A DNA stretch of 64,000 nt from Pelomyxa schiedti (GCA_020536535.1 JAHLWZ010000839.1:21930-85929); one strand, 5' to 3'; shown: positions 13,301 through 25,050, counted from the stretch's first letter. Made by a program: numbers and translations. Notes: generated from the sequence alone by a model not told the origin.

Positions 13301-15936
13301 CACAGGCGGCGTTAAACCGGAAGAGAAGCCCAATAAAGAACCAGTCGTTGCGAGAACTTACTATTGCGTAATTGGAAGACAGTCTGGATCCCTTGAAGTA
13401 TTGGCACTTTAAGTGGCTTTGTTTTTACTTACATTTATAGGTGGTCACTGTACCAGATTTCCAGCGTGTTCTTTTTACTCCCGACTTCGCTCTGGGACCA
13501 TATCTCCTCAATTCAACAACCACCAGACCCAGCTCTTTAGCAGCACCCACAAATTCCAGTGACTCCTCGACTACCACTTCAGCTTCCACAAGCACCTCAA
13601 CCTCAACCTCAACCTCAACTTCAACCTCAACTTCAACCAGCAACTTACCTTCACCAAGTACCACACCACTATATCCTGTGGAGGTGAGTGTTATTCACCT
13701 CTCTCCCCACAAAGTAGCTTACCCACATCTTGTCTCCATTCTAAGCAATGGAGATATCCTCTTTTATCGTGGTTTTATTTCGTCATCACCAAGTCAAAAT
13801 TTCCCTCTGGGATTCCATCGCATTAGCCACACCACTCTTCCACGTGACACTCACCCAGCAAGTACCCATGATTCTGCCACTGCCCCACACTATCCTAGAA
13901 TAGCTTTTCTGCCCATTGTGGGAAATGGCAATTGTGCCTTGTTTATTTCTGGGTCCAGGTTCTCACTTAATTTAATTTTGTCATGAGTCTCATCTCGTCT
14001 ATAGACCACTTTGGGGTTTTTGTGACAGAGGATTTCTACGAACATACCCCATGCTACATGATGGAAAAATTCAGTGCCTGACATCATTCCATAACGAAAA
14101 CTGTCATAATGGGTTTATTTATTATACTTCAAAGGTTTACTTCTGCTTCTTTTTTTTTTGGTTAAAAACCTTTGGGCAGTCAGCACTCAAGTTTTGTCAA
14201 CTTCCTGCATACATGCAATACCAAGGAGACTGGCCAACAAAAAAAATCCCCTTACGTTGCACTCCACATAAAATCACTTTTCACACGGAATCAAAAATGT
14301 ATATTTTAGCTGTGTCGTACTCCGTACTTGTTCATTTTGGGGTCACTCCACCTCCCAGTAAGGAACATGTTACTACATTCTTTTACCTTACCGAAATACA
14401 GCTCCGTATGGCCTGGAAAAACAGGCAACCACTCCTGACCGACCACCGCCTCTACCAATGTTTGTGGAACACCACGAACTTCGCCTTATTTCCCCAGCCA
14501 CATGGGAACAAATGGACCGGTGCAACACCCCACTTTTTGCTTGTCTGGCACCTAACTCATTTTTCCAGTTTCTCATTGATAGAACGAGAAGTGGTTATAA
14601 CATTGAGGGTTGTAAACCTCCGGGTCCAACTTCCCGGCACAGCTGATCCTGTCATCAAACCCTATGTCATTGTTGGAACTGCCATTACAATTCATGAAGA
14701 TGCAGCCTGCCGTGGAAGGGTATTACTTTTCTCTTCAATCCCTTATCAACATCTTTTCCAGGTGATGGTATTTGATATCCAAAAAAAGTCCAACCCAGGG
14801 GAATCACCAAAAGCAGTCCTCAATGAAATCTATAGTAAAGAACACAAGGGTCCTGTTTCAGCTGTGGCACAACTTGAGGGGTTCTTGATTGTTTCTGTTA
14901 ACCCGAAGGTACCAGAGCTTCACCACTTTCCAGGTTTTGATATTACTGTAGGTCATTGTGTTCAGTTTTCAGGATGGGAAGGAGCTTGTGCCAAAAGCCT
15001 TCTACGATTTACTTTATATAGTGAGCATTAATACTGTGAAAAATTGGGTTTTACTTGGGGATGCCTACAAAGGAATTCACTTTTTGAGGTGGAAGGTAAT
15101 AGAATTCAAGTCAACCCCCTTTGTTAGAAAGCTCACGCGCAACCTTTTTCAGGAACAAGGGAACCAGCTAACCCTTCTTGCCAAAGACTTTATTCCCATG
15201 TCTGTTTCCTCCACTGATTTCGTCATTGATCAACTTAACTTGGGACTTGTGGTTTCTGATGAAGAGAGGAATATATATGTATTTAATTACGCACCGCAAA
15301 GTAAGTCTAATTGAAGAGAGACATGGGGTTTGTTTTTTTTCCTAAAACCAAGCAACAAGGTGTGGAAAGTAGAGGAGGCCAAATGCTTATTGAAAAAGCA
15401 AACTTGCATTTGGGTACACGAGTGTCAAAGTTTGTACGACTTCCTCTGCTTGCATCAGCCGATCCCTCATCAGGCAAACCGACTAGCAGCCGTCATGGAG
15501 TATTTTTCAGTATGGAACTCTGTTGAACAAGATGTACACTAACAACCCACCCACAGGCACCATTGATGGCGGGATAATGTCTCTGCGGCCAGTGGATGAG
15601 CGGCTATACAAGGTTCTTCAAGCACTTCAGGTGAAAATGTCCACCGAGGTACAGACTGTTGCCGGTCTGCATCCATTAGCTTGGAGGTGAATGGGCCTTA
15701 CTCTTTAATAGCATTAGCAACCAAAACCCCGAACTGACTCAAACACATAAAGGCACCTTAAAGTTAAAGACCCCCAACGCCGGAGTCAGAAGAACATTGC
15801 TGATGGCACAATGGTGCGGAATTTCCTCATGTTGCCCTACAATGATCAAGTGTCCCTCTCTGCCCGAATCGGCACAACTCCCGAAGCCATCTACAACGCC
15901 GTACTTGACATTGAAACATCCCTCAACTTTTTCTAA
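10355..15936 (+). CDS. CPSF1: Cleavage and polyadenylation specificity factor subunit 1 (CPSF-160)
   Basis: This is the large beta-propeller subunit of the nuclear mRNA 3'-end processing complex, which scaffolds recognition of the AAUAAA signal. Similarity to the family runs end to end: SLVVSFADAKVSVLKY and CAAVLVYDHNIAIIPF in the first propeller; ILWTADKLPHNCFLSLPVPD; GGELYVLHLIHDGRSVTGM, which appears only after removing an intron at GAATT/GTATCT; VVDQLPCLSPIRDLAVGES; PTKKIPLRCTPHKITFHTES; NWVLLGDAYKGIHFLRWK; LGLVVSDEERNIYVFNYAP. The C-terminus reads LSARIGTTPEAIYNAVLD and ends at TAA at 15,936. About 20 short introns are inferred. A low-complexity Ser/Thr insert lies near 13,560-13,650. 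The start MSFCFLSVTH is the first in-frame ATG before exon 1 homology. The first intron contains a poly-T tract of about 25 bases, and its exact boundaries are ambiguous. Confidence 0.93.
13595..13637 (+). repeat. Short CAACCT/CAACTT hexanucleotide repeat coding for alternating Ser-Thr
   Basis: About seven imperfect hexamer units lie inside the CPSF1 reading frame and give an alternating Ser-Thr tract. The position is a loop insertion outside the conserved propeller blades, and the reading frame is kept. Confidence 0.7.
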
Positions 15937-15974
15937 ACACCCAGAAAACAAAAAAAACTTGGACATTTGCAATC

Positions 15975-16117
15975 ATTGTTTTTCAAGGGAGTACCTTGTA
16001 GCACCTGTTTATCAAGACAAATTCTTTGAAATGATCCATCCAACTGCACCACCTATGTCACCTTCTGACCGCAGGAGAGCAGGAACAATTGTTCTGGGAG
16101 GAAAGCCCATGTTATAG
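15975..16117 (+). other. Unassigned coding-like ORF fragment downstream of CPSF1
   Basis: After the CPSF1 stop, an open frame reads QDKFFEMIHPTAPPMSPSDR and then RRAGTIVLGGKPML before TAG. Its composition looks like real protein rather than an antisense shadow, and a plausible splice acceptor (TTTTTCAAG) precedes it near 15,988. It has no obvious ATG, and I found no donor that joins it to the CPSF1 frame. It may be an alternative last exon, part of a small gene, or chance. Confidence 0.2.
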
Positions 16118-16169
16118 AGCTTTGTATGTGAGTTAGTGCAGAGCATTGATGTAGTTATTAGTAGCACCA

Positions 16170-17501
16170 TTAAGGTGTGGGAGAGGAAAACACCTCTTTT
16201 ATCTTGTCATCAATTTCCGGTATACTATCCAGCCAAGTGAGAACCTTATCAGCAACTTCCTGAGGGTTCGGAATCGCTTCACAACGGGGAGGGTATGGCC
16301 CCGGTGGTTCAGGCTCCAATGGTGGCTCAGCAACTGGGGTCGCTTCTGTGATAATTGGCCGAGCGCGGACAATGAACTCGGAATCGAGGTCAGTGACTGG
16401 AACGGAGCCCGTGCAATTTGATGCTATCGATGACACAAGCCAGATAATGCCGGCTTCTGTGCCACTGTTTTGAAGGCAGCTGCAAGGTTGTATATACCAC
16501 TTCCGTGCATCGAGCTGGATATGTGACTGTCTGATGAACTGAATGATGGTCCATGTTTTTACACAATTGTCCATATCCTGCTTGTTGGCGAGAATCAGAA
16601 CGGGAACTGGAGCAGTCTTGCTGGCTGCTGCTTCCAAGTCCATGTCACGTAGTACCTCCTTCAGCTCTAAAATTGAATCTTGCAGACGAGTTCGGTCCGA
16701 GGCATCAATAACCCAAATTAGGCCATTTGTACCAGAATAATAGTGCTTCCATAGCTGTCTAATCTTGGTTTATATTTCCGTTTGAATAGAATAACTTTGG
16801 AAGTGAGGGATACCAGGGGTTGGCCACCAACATCCCAGAGAACAACCTCCCCACCAACGGTGTACATGGTCTCGACATTGAATCTAAATAAGTGTTATTC
16901 AGAGAAAAAGAAAAAAAAAGTGAAAACGTACCCAATTGTTGGTATTGTAGTTATAAATTCATTTAGCTTGAGAGTGTACAAAATTTGTGTCTTGCCAGCT
17001 TGCTCGATACCAAGAATTAGTACCCTCATTGTTCCAGATACTTGTGTCTTGGTTGCCACCGTACTAAAGTCATCATATTAGCTTCCTACCTTACCCACAT
17101 AGCATCAGTCAATTATCCAATTACACATAAAGCACAAGGGCTGGTGTAACATCTTCAAACAAGGAGCTGCTATTATTAAACCACAACCATAGAGCAGAAT
17201 AGAAACATAAGAAAGAACAATAGAAGCAAACAAACCCAAAGCCGCTGTTCTGGGCGGCGCTAAACTGCCTCCACGCAGGCACCAAGTTGGGCGCGAGGGG
17301 CAAATCGACCAAGAAAGAGGATCTGTAGAGGGCCGACCACAGGTCGTCGTCGAGGCACGCGGCCCTGAGCCTCTTGGACGCCGTGCCGACGCGGACGACG
17401 TGGCGGACGCCGTCGGGGCCGCCGGAGCAGAAGACGATGCGCAAGATGCGGTGCAGGATGGCCGTGGGCAGCTGCTCCAGATTATGGGAGGCACCACTCA
17501 T
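16170..17501 (-). CDS. F-box domain fused to an ARF/ARL-type small GTPase
   Basis: The first exon (17,501 to about 17,260) encodes an F-box: [14 protein letters not shown], then [20 protein letters not shown]. In SCF ubiquitin ligases this motif binds Skp1. Two phase-2 introns with a small exon between them ([14 protein letters not shown]) lead in frame into an ARF-like GTPase. That part has [20 protein letters not shown] (P-loop with Glu in place of the usual Asp), [17 protein letters not shown] (switch I), [11 protein letters not shown] (switch II), [31 protein letters not shown] and [10 protein letters not shown] Pro/Glu-rich tail of about 80 residues ends with [20 protein letters not shown]. 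All joins keep phase. The GTPase half alone has an internal ATG at 17,029, so a shorter product is possible. No N-terminal myristoylation glycine is present. The domain calls are firm; a single polypeptide is well supported but not proven. Confidence 0.8.
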
Positions 17502-17701
17502 TGCGGACGAGAAACGACGGTTCGTAGTTTACGTTCGTTGTTATTCGAAATTGATGGATCTTCCGGAACGGTGGAGAGACTAACAGGCTCAGGAGTAATG
17601 GGAGAATGATCGGAATTAGACTGGGTGTTCTCAATTTGGAAAGGGCAGGGCAAGAATGCCAGTACGGAGCGGAAGTAGAAAGTTACCGAAATTAATCGAG
17701 G

Positions 17702-19747
17702 ATGGGAGACAAGGACTACTTTGTTGTCATTGACTTCGAGGCCACATGCGAGGATGGGGTGAAAGTAGTCCCACAAGTACTTCTCTTCCCTTTGCCCCGT
17801 CCCAGCGAAAATGCCCACACATTCCCTGTTTCTATTGCCAGGAGATAATTGAATTCACGTCAGTGCTGATCAATGCACGTAGTCTTGCAACTGAGGGGGA
17901 ATTTCACACATTCGTTAGGCCTCAAGTGCACCCTGTTCTGACCCCGTTTTGCCAGCAACTGACTGGAATTACCCAACAAAATGTTGACTCTGGTATCCCT
18001 ATTGATGAGGTTTTTTTTTTTTTTTACACTTTTGGTGGTTGCCTATTGAGAACAACATTTAGGTACTGCAGAGACACAGAGAATGGATGGAGCAACACCA
18101 ATTGATACAATCACAAACTGGGGTTCCTGCCAAATTCTCGTGAGTTACCATTGACACAACTCGATTCTTAGAGCTTCTTGCTTGGGGTGTTTTCCTAACA
18201 AGTCTATTCAGATTCAAATTTGTAACTTGTGGGTTTTGGCCTCTGGGAGTGTGCCTGCCTCATCTGTGTAAAGACTTGAACATTCATCTGCCTCCTTACT
18301 TCGCCGAGAGTGTCATGAATGTGAAAGAAGAGTTCACGCGACACTACCACAAGCAGGCGAACGGCGGTATACCTGATATGATGGCCGCCCTTGAAATGCA
18401 ACTTCAGGGTCGCCATCACTGTGGCATTGACGATGCGAGAAATGTGGCGCGGATCCTTGTGAGAATGATCAATGATGGTTACCATCACACTCCGGTGTCT
18501 GCGCCAACCACTACATCCAGTACCTCCGCTGCAGAGGCACCTACTTCTCGGTACAAATAATCATCCCTGCTTCAAACACCAACAAGCATATAATGGAATG
18601 CCATTCATTTCCCTGATCTTGCCCAGTGCCTGCCTGTTCAATTACCTTGTGGTTGTGGATCTAGAAGCCACTTGTGACGAAGGAAATCCTCCGTTGGTCA
18701 CCCAAGAGACCCAGGAAGTTATTGAGTTTCCTTGGGTTGTTGTGGAAACCACACACTGGACTGTGGTTGATGAACAAAGATTTTTTGTAAAACCAACAAG
18801 TATGCAACGTTTCTTTTTTGACCCTGGGTTGTTTCCAGTATTTCCCCTGATTCCATTACACAGTGATACCTATGGTTACCCCATTCTGCACTCATCTGAC
18901 AGGAATAACTGAGACCGATTTGGTTGATGCCAAGCCTCTTGCTGCTGTGTTAGAAGCATTCGCACAGTATTGCTTGACGAATTTCACTGCTAAAAATCTG
19001 TCTTACTGTCTCCTTTGCGATGGAAAATGGGACTTGGAAGTCATGCTCCGCGGTGAGTGCTTTAGGAAGGGGCTAGTGCCAATCGCACCCCACTTCAACA
19101 AATACTTTGATCTCAAGACAGAGTTCTCCCTACTCACCGGAAACCCCAAGACGCCCCTCCACAAGATGCTCTACTTCTTCAAACTTTCACACATAGGAAA
19201 ACCTCACAGCGGAATTGATGACTGCAAGACCATCGCTTCCGTAGTTTCTGCCATTGCCAATTCCACCCTCGAAGGCAGGACCAGAACATTCCAGAGCCCA
19301 ACTGAAATCCCCCCCACATACGATCCCAGAACTGACACTACACTGAAAGACTTCAACCTAACCCGCCCCTCAACCGGTTCTTTTCATAAACTTCCCACCC
19401 AAACCACTACCACATCTTCCTCTGCTTGTGCTTCTACTGCCACAGCTACAGCTACTTCCACTTCTGCCGCTTCTCCTGCTTCTGCCAGTGGCCCATCTCC
19501 ATTCCTAGTACTGAGAGGACTCCCATGGGCCGCCACTGAGGACCAAGTTAGGGGCTTCCTCTCAGAATTCGACATAGTCCGCATGCAAATACTCATGAAC
19601 GCGGCTGGTCGCCCCAGTGGATTGTGCCATGTCCAATTGAAAACCCCCGAACAAGCAGTGCAAGCAATTGCCACACGTCACAGGGCCAACATGGGTCACA
19701 GATACATTGAAGTAATGCCCATACCCTCCTGTACCTTCACAAACTAA
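17702..19747 (+). CDS. Tandem ERI1-type 3'-5' exonuclease domains with C-terminal quasi-RRM
   Basis: Two DEDDh exonuclease domains of the ERI1/THEX1 family sit in one frame. These enzymes trim small RNAs, histone mRNA ends and 5.8S rRNA. Domain 1 starts MGDKDYFVVIDFEATCEDG and continues FTSVLINARSLATEGEFHTF, HREWMEQHQLI, FVTCGFWPLGVCLPHLC and GRHHCGIDDARNVARILVRM. Domain 2 begins after a phase-2 intron near 18,548-18,629: LVVVDLEATCDEGNPP, LTPFCTHLTGITETDL, CDGKWDLEVMLRGE, GKPHSGIDDCKTIASVV. The C-terminus is an hnRNP H/F-like quasi-RRM: LVLRGLPWAATEDQVRGFLS through HRYIEVMP, after a Ser/Thr/Ala-rich linker. In domain 1 the third catalytic Asp of the WD motif is replaced by Pro (codon 18,240-18,242). 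Domain 2 keeps all catalytic residues. Two separate genes remain possible, because an ATG near 18,598 could start domain 2. Confidence 0.82.
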
Positions 19748-19855
19748 AAGAAAACCCAATTTGCAAACAAAATATTCTTTCAGTTTGGGTTTTTTTTTTT
19801 TTTACAGTATTGTGGCACAGGGGAAGTTACAGGTCTCACTGGCCACAATTAATCA

Positions 19856-22209
19856 CTATTGTTGTTTTGGTGCTACTGAGATGGCAGTGAAGTCACTAAA
19901 CTGGTCATCAACAAGAAGGGTGAACATGGCAGGAAAAGCCACTGTCGAAAGGGAAGTGAACTGGACTTCTTTGTGTGGTGTTGTGACCAAGGCAGAACCT
20001 GCAAAGTACCCGTTTAAAAGTACACATACTGGTGTGTTTATATCTCCAAAGTTTTCTCCATGCAGAATGAATGTGTCTCCAACAGCCCTCTCTGTGCGGG
20101 AAAGTGAACTGTTTGAAAAAGGAGAAGTGACGCCACTGATACGCTCTATGCTGGTAATAACAGGGGCTTGAGTATTATTAGAAGCGGGAGTGGAATAAAG
20201 GTTGAAAGGTACGTTGATAAGAAAAAGTCTGGCTGGTTACAACTTGACCATTGGCAGTGATTTCGATCAGGTGACCGGAACCGACTCCTGGCGGCATCGT
20301 GACAAGAATCTGTTTTGTGGGGATGCTAACCTATTGTTCCATTTATGGTGTTAAGCCCCCTGTTGCAGTATTGGACTACAGACCTTAATATGGAGAGGAG
20401 TCCTTCCAGCAATTTGTATCTGAAACGCTCCGAATTCAGAATTCAAGTTGTCTCCATCAATTTGGCAGACACCTCCACTCGTGGGAACGCTTGTTACACT
20501 TTTTACTACAGGTTTTCCTTTGTGGAGTTACATTTGCAGCGGTATCCAAGTATTTACCAAGGAGATATCCATCCCAGCCTGGTATCAGCTGCCACCATGT
20601 ACCATCTTCAATACTCTCGACAACTTGCCACTGTCGCACCATAATGCCATAGCAGATGACACTACGCAAGTTCACGGTGGAAAATTTTCTCAAAGGAGTT
20701 ACCTTTCTCCTAGTACAGTCATGTGATTCTTAGTAGGTGGCTTCACTGTCCATTCTAGTTCGTTATTGTTGAAGTTTGTATCAATGGTGGCCTAAAAACT
20801 TTGATTAAAACTGAAGAATACTGTTAAAAAAACCTGTCGATGTACACCTAGACTTTCAGGCCCAATGGAATGTATGTGAGCCGGATTGACACGGCACATC
20901 AGTACCATCTGAGACCAGTGACCCTCTTGAATCGGAAACGGCCTCGTTTTCCTGTAGATCAATGTGAATCGCAGCGAAGGAAATGCCATTAGCAAAGCTG
21001 GATCTTCATCCAGCTTGCTCACCTCTTGCTTACATTGGATGTCCTGTGTATACGATACTGGGAGAGAAGTAAAGGGTTAAACTCTCCTCTTCAAAAATAA
21101 CGTCATCAGGTTGAAATGCTGTCTTCAAGATTCTGGGAAGATAAGAATTTCATTCACCACTGAAATAAACTTACAGCACAGATTCAGTAGGAGTAGAACT
21201 GAAGTATGCGATTGGCCAAGTACCATATTTTTCATCAAAATTGTTGATCCCAATGGCATAACGCTTCCATCCTTTGTATGTGATAAATATAATCTACATT
21301 AAGTTCCATAAGAACCCCTCAACTTTTTCTACCTATTGGACAAAAGTATGGCCGCATTCCAGTGTACCGTTTATTAGATTGTGGCCCACTCCAAATCGTG
21401 CGCCCCCTTCCTTTGCCGTACTCTCTATTCCATTTGGGATTCATCACTGCCTCAACTGTCTTATTGGAAAAGTCACCCAGAGTTAGAGCCTTTATGCCGT
21501 AGGGTGAATCTCTTTGCTCTATGAAAACAGTTAATGCAAGTTTTCCGTAAATTCCAACGAACGGCATGTTTTTTGCCCTAGTAGAAAGAGTGCCTTTGGC
21601 CCTCCCGATAAAACTCCCTCAACAGCAGTTTCTGCTCCAAGTTCAGTGCACTGGGTACTGTAAGAATTAAGTAATCTGATGGAAATCTACTGTTAATTGG
21701 TTTGGAACGACTCCTATCAACTCACTAATATAAGTACTGAAATCAATTAGGTTTACTGAAGCCCAGCATCGTGACAATAAGAATTGAAAAGGTTGTGCTA
21801 AAAAAGTGACCAATAGAATACACACAAAAAAAGAACCTTCTTGCAATATTTTCATTGAACCCCCAAGAACTATTGGGGATTGAGTGAGGAAAGCTTTCCA
21901 GTCTTTGGAAACAGGAGCCCGTGTAAGCATTTGCTTCAGGCGGCTAATACACTATTAAACTTGAGAGAGTAGTTTTTTACGGACTTGTGAGGTTCTGTGT
22001 CCTTTATGAATTGTTTGTAGCGATTCTGAGGAGGTCTTAGGTTCATGAATTGCGTAAGGAAGGGTGAGGCTCGACAAAGCGCTGAGACACTGTGAAAACA
22101 AAGAGCAAGAAAAGCGGAAATTACCTTCCATTATGCTTGACAGAAAGAAAGAGTGGACAATTTGACAAGAAGAGGGTGCCTCTTTCACAGGAAGACACAA
22201 CCTGCACAT
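19856..22209 (-). CDS. IPT/TIG-domain protein with a WPxAY-containing domain
   Basis: The last exon ends with an IPT/TIG fold: FILHGENFGDINTP, VCVLLNGYFAGSALVTTPHK, then FTLLVDDQFSDFTAISVAP and a TAG stop at 19,856-19,858. Such Ig-like folds occur in surface receptors and transcription factors. Upstream exons encode a second domain with GWKRYAIGINNFDEKYGTWP followed by IAYF across an intron, and further on HWSQMVLMCRVNPAHIHSIG. I associate this with a domain of uncertain function that has a WPVAYHGT-like motif in several protists and animals; the HGT part is not conserved here. The proposed N-terminus (from 22,209, or an internal Met) is hydrophobic and could be a signal peptide. One exon join near 21,030 is problematic: either a TAA interrupts the frame or a larger intron removes it. 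The function is unknown. Confidence 0.5.
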
Positions 22210-22262
22210 GTCAAAGCAGGCACAGACAATGATTTCCTAGCTAAAGTAAGAAAACGCCAGCT

Positions 22263-23562
22263 TTAGTTGGGTTCTGTCAATACTTGTATCGATTTCTCTC
22301 CAGCATCAATTTGCAGAAGTAGCTCTGAATATAGTTCAAATCTCTTCAATTTTGGCGCTGTTACAAATTCCAAGTTCTTAAACATCAAGTCTTGGAAATT
22401 GGATAACGATTCATCAAGCTGGCATCTGGCATCGACTTGCTTTTCCAACGAAAGTATAACTTGTTAAATAGGAGCATGCGGAAGTTACAAGGAGTCACCT
22501 GTCCTTGGAGTGTTTGCAGCCGTTCAATAGTAGCGCCATGTACTTTTGACGCCGTTATCTCGTGGGTTGTCTGGGAGCAGTAGGTTCTTAAAGACAGTTC
22601 CTTTTTTTCTCTGAGCTGTTCTCTCAGTGTTTCACTGGCCTCTTCGTGAACTTTTTTTATCTCCACAATGGCAAGACTAACCCGCTTGAGTAGATGAGGA
22701 ATGATCGACTGAGGGGAGGTGATAGCAGACAACTGTGGCTGAGGTGTCGTGGTGTTTGGTGTAGTGTAGGGGAAAATACTGGGAGACATAGCGTTTGGTA
22801 GAGATGCGGGCTTGGAAATGGTGATATTATTGGAAAGTGAGAAGATGTAGCTCGTCGACAGAGCCTGTTGTGCGGGATCACAAGTGTAGGAGGGTCTGAA
22901 AGTGGTTGGTGTGGCCTTTGGGGTTGGCACATAGCTGGAGCAAGTAGTTGCTGAGGAGGACGTGGAAAACGCGGTAAATCGGGGATTAGCCAAACTATTG
23001 GATGTTGGACTTGTCGGGGAAGCACTGGGCGGAGTCCCGTCGGAAGCGGAAGAAGACGCGCCACATGACCCAGAGTGTGTCGTCGGCAGTGACGGTGAAC
23101 TCGAGAAAGATTGGGCCGTCTTCAGGTCCCGCACAAATTCCGCGGCCCAGGCAAAGTCTACGCGAGAATTTGCGGCTGTCTGTTTTTTTTTTTGTTGTTG
23201 TTGTTGTTTGTTGTGTGTTTGTTCGATATGGCGTGAGGACCCCAGGAGGCGGCAGTGGGCACGTGAAAAGCGGAACACCCAAAAAGGCGATTACGGGAAC
23301 CCCACGCTGAGACAATATATCGACACGCACGACAACACACCCTAGTGCGTAGGTCTTGCGCCTCCCTTTGGTGCTGCACAGACTCCGTCCGGGCAACGTG
23401 GTCGCAGTATGCAAGCAGAACTTGGCACAACACCGCGTCCATCTCCACCAACTCGCGTTTTATAAACCGAACACCAACGACCCTCGAGGCTTTCTTTTTC
23501 CCCTTCACAAACACCAAGTTGGGGTGGTCCCCTTTTCGAAAGATTCCAAGGGTTGCCAGCAT
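22263..23562 (-). CDS. Ser/Pro/Thr-rich coiled-coil protein, function unknown
   Basis: The first exon starts MLATLGIFRKGDHPNLVFVK and ends ESVQHQREAQDLRT. An intron ending in an A-rich run joins it to NSRVDFAWAAEFVRDLKTAQ. A long low-complexity segment rich in Ser, Pro and Thr follows (about 23,100-22,720). After it comes a helical, charged region (LAIVEIKKVHEEASETLREQ, then THEITASKVHGATIERLQTL). The last exon, after an intron near 22,490-22,450, continues as a coiled coil (KQVDARCQLDESLSNFQDLM) and stops at 22,263. I do not recognise the family. The coiled coil suggests a subunit of a larger complex. It is divergent from the aldo-keto reductase gene, with about 100 bases between their starts. 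Confidence 0.5.
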
Positions 23563-23664
23563 GTTAACTTATTGTTGATTACTAAGTCAAGCTGTGGCGG
23601 TCTCGTTGAAGCCACCAATGTTAGTGCACAGCTCAGATCTCACTTATTACCTGCCAAGAGATAG

Positions 23665-25050
23665 ATGACTAGCCAGCGGGTGCTAGCGGAGGACGAGAGG
23701 GGAAGATTCGCTGTGTTGAGTGGATCTGGGGGCAAGATGCCGTTGTTGGGGCTGGGTACGTGGGTGCCCCCTGGTGTGTCTATGTCGGATCTGGCCTCGG
23801 CTGTGCAACACGCGATCCTGAATTGTGGCTACAGGTTTGTTTTTTTTTTTTTCTTTTCGCAAATTGCAATTTGTGTGGCCTTCTTATAGTCTCGGATTGC
23901 TTGAAATACTGGTTTGTATACTTCCACTGATTTGATGCCGAAGGCACTTGGATTGTGCTTCTGTGTACAAGAATGAGGATGTTATTGGAGGTGTATTGGA
24001 GAATGTGTTTGCAAGTGGCGTGGGGAGGGAGGAGTTGTGGCTTACATCGAAGCTATGGTAGAGTCTCTGTATTGCATGACTTGGGCTTCACGTTCACATT
24101 AAAATTCCAGGTGTACGGCGATGATGCCTGATGAAGTTCGTCCTGCTTGCGTGGATACCCTAAAAAATCTTCGGGTGTCTTACTTGGACCTGTATCTCAG
24201 TATGACTGGTTTATTCCAAGTGCTTCTTACCGATAAGGCACATAGTACACTGGCCTGCCTGTTTGAGGAAGGGCCATGCGTGGCCTCCACGTCCTGAAGA
24301 TTTTTTACATGTTCCAGGAATTGAGGGAACATGGCGTGAAATGGAGAAACTTGTAGAAGACGGCCTCGTCAAAAACATTGGAGGTACCTTTAACGCTGCA
24401 TGAATACTGTTCTAACAGTGACACCCGAAGTCTCCAACTTCAGTTCCGTCAAGCTAGAAAACCTGTGGAGGGTAGCTCGTATTAAACCTGCAGTGAATCA
24501 GGTTGAACTTCACCCGCTTCTACAGCAATCAAAGCTACGAGAATATTGCTCTTTCCGGGGAATTCACGTTTCAGCCTACAGTCCACTTGGGGGAAATGAT
24601 CAGTGTGTTAATTCCACCTTCGGTGCCTATCTTCTGACTCCTCCCAATATGTCGTATAGTCGAGCAAGACCTCCTGAAATACCAAATGTGATTACCTTGC
24701 CTTCTGTTGTCAGAATCGGTAGAAAATACAACAAGACGGCAGGTACAGGGCGCCCCTTTCAATACAAATTCTGAACAAAACCAGCACAAATTGTACTGAG
24801 GTGGGCTACCCAGCTCGGGGTATCTGTGGTTCCAAAATCTACAAACCATGGGCGGGTCCTAGAAAACAGTCAACTTTTTGATTTTGAGCTTGACCAGGAT
24901 GGTAGCACAAAACCACCTCTGCTTACATAGTTACTCTTTTTAGACTTGGCCTCCATATCAGCTGAGGATAGACACTTGAGAACAAATGCTTCCAAAATGC
25001 ATAACCCCTTCACTGGCGCTACTGAAGAGGCCTTTTGGGATCACGAATAG
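23665..25050 (+). CDS. Aldo-keto reductase
   Basis: This is an NAD(P)H-dependent (beta/alpha)8-barrel oxidoreductase of the AKR superfamily, probably cytosolic. Family signatures, in order: [36 protein letters not shown] (catalytic Asp and Tyr), ELWLTSKLW (catalytic Lys), [20 protein letters not shown] (catalytic His; the Ile is made by a codon split by an intron at about 24,199), [40 protein letters not shown] and [10 protein letters not shown]. The NADPH-binding end carries [20 protein letters not shown]. The full tetrad is present, so the enzyme should be active. Short introns interrupt it throughout. It ends [13 protein letters not shown] with TAG at 25,050, facing the CysRS gene end about 80 bases away. 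The physiological substrate cannot be told from sequence. Confidence 0.9.

Noticed and set aside
20000-20060. An apparent one-base frameshift in the TIG domain
   Set aside because: Re-reading the bases shows one continuous frame (VCVLLNGYFAGSALV). The shift was my transcription slip.
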